NCBI RefSeq assembly: GCF_033242265.1 | Contig: NZ_BTFW01000001.1 | Span: 2,035,001-2,099,000, forward strand | Direction: 5' to 3' | DNA: 64,000 nt | Source of the DNA: Novosphingobium sp. IK01 | Lineage (GTDB): Bacteria; Pseudomonadota; Alphaproteobacteria; Sphingomonadales; Sphingomonadaceae | Part shown: in pieces, positions 63,790-64,000 of the stretch | How the letters are laid out: each line of letters begins with the position of its first letter | Numbering within the stretch: the first letter of the stretch is position 1 | Program-made: the position numbers and the translations under genes | Notes under the pieces: model-generated | Database searches by the model: none | Told to the model about the DNA's origin: nothing | Seen by the model: the letters and a program-made list of their open reading frames with translations, nothing else

Positions 63790-64000
63790 TTACCCGCCCT
63801 TGCGATAGGGGGCCTGTCCGGCCAGTTCGATCTGGCCTTGCGCGATGCCCGCCCTTTCGCGGTCGAGAAATTCGGCGACGGCCCGCCGGAAACCATGATC
63901 GGCAATGTAGTGGGCCGACCAGGTCCGCACCGGCTCATAGCCGCGTGCCAGCTTGTGCTGCCCTTGCGCGCCCGCTTCCACGCGGGCGAGGCCCAGTTCG
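63790..64000 (-). CDS. COG3146 (DUF482) GNAT-like protein, C-terminal fragment
   Basis: The open frame enters from the right edge, so only the last 69 codons are visible. The end reads VEAGAQGQHKLARGYEP, then TWSAHYIADHGFRRAVAEFL and a terminal APYRKGG. This is the C-terminus typical of COG3146 'peptidogalycan biosynthesis' proteins of the GNAT/FemAB superfamily. It is convergent with the Sel1 gene, 15 bases apart. The function is not firmly known. Confidence 0.8.
   Translation of the reverse strand, partial: ELGLARVEAGAQGQHKLARGYEPVRTWSAHYIADHGFRRAVAEFLDRERAGIAQGQIELAGQAPYRKGG

Overview
The window is a contiguous piece of high-GC chromosome, about two thirds G+C by eye. Gene content points to an alphaproteobacterium and most likely Sphingomonadales (a Novosphingobium/Sphingomonas-type organism). 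Pointers are a complex I NDUFA12 homologue next to a DUF2155 lipoprotein, a DksA with a single zinc-finger cysteine, the lysA-lptM-argH block divergent from a TlpA thioredoxin, a PHA-granule-region protein and a dual cold-shock-domain protein. The genus is an inference. Almost everything is core metabolism or housekeeping. I see no prophage, integrase, transposase, CRISPR array or rRNA operon.

Layout. 1-2.4 kb: ctaC-ctaD (cytochrome c oxidase; ctaD runs off the left edge). 2.7-9.3 kb, plus strand: pyrE, pdxJ, acpS, lepB, an AI-2E-type permease, a DUF3089 hydrolase, ruvX and two hotdog thioesterases. 9.3-13.1 kb, minus: siroheme-synthase N-terminal protein, lysA, LptM-like lipoprotein, argH, with tlpA starting divergently on the same CATG. 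13.8-14.9 kb: three small genes of unknown role and tRNA-Val. 15-19.3 kb: serS, a degenerate LytM/LysM lipoprotein, DUF1761, rimO. 19.4-27.6 kb: ZnT9-like CDF transporter, MCP, CorA, flavin monooxygenase, CinA-like protein, a lipoprotein, FUSC permease. 27.7-30 kb: rplA, rplK, nusG, secE; then a small secreted protein and tRNA-Trp. 30.7-35.8 kb: aat, DUF2155, NDUFA12, DUF192, recX, fatty acyl-AMP ligase. 36-38.4 kb: telA, xpaC-like and PHA-region genes as one operon. 38.4-44 kb, minus: queC, a periplasmic protein, hslO, argF-argD, a Gly-rich dual cold-shock protein. 44.6-49.8 kb: TIGR01244 phosphatase-like protein, a PEP-CTERM choice-of-anchor protein, murA, galU, an M23 peptidase. 50-64 kb: DUF455, bcp, glnE, an M28 peptidase, agmatine deiminase, wecB, a DEAD-box helicase, an orphan peptide-binding lipoprotein, PilZ, dksA, a Sel1 protein and the end of a COG3146 gene.

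Functional themes are respiration (ctaCD, NDUFA12), arginine/lysine synthesis (argH, argF, argD, lysA), envelope and polysaccharide precursors (murA, galU, wecB, lepB, M23 proteins), translation and export (rplKA, nusG-secE, serS, rimO, aat, two tRNAs), nitrogen and stress control (glnE, dksA, hslO, bcp) and one possible surface-anchored adhesin.

The least ordinary material is mostly non-coding. There are two copies of a three-hairpin palindromic element (32590-32727 and 40799-40935), each placed just 3' of a stop codon. A second dispersed palindromic repeat has two copies (19303-19423 and 29072-29182). An 18-bp x6 minisatellite lies upstream of the zinc transporter. Several 13-17 bp tandem duplications sit on stop codons or on a Shine-Dalgarno sequence. 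Among proteins, the notable ones are a siroheme protein with a vestigial SUMT start, a 202-bp convergent overlap between aat and a DUF2155 gene, and the telA/xpaC/PHA module. I found no clear evidence of a wholly new defence or metabolic system.
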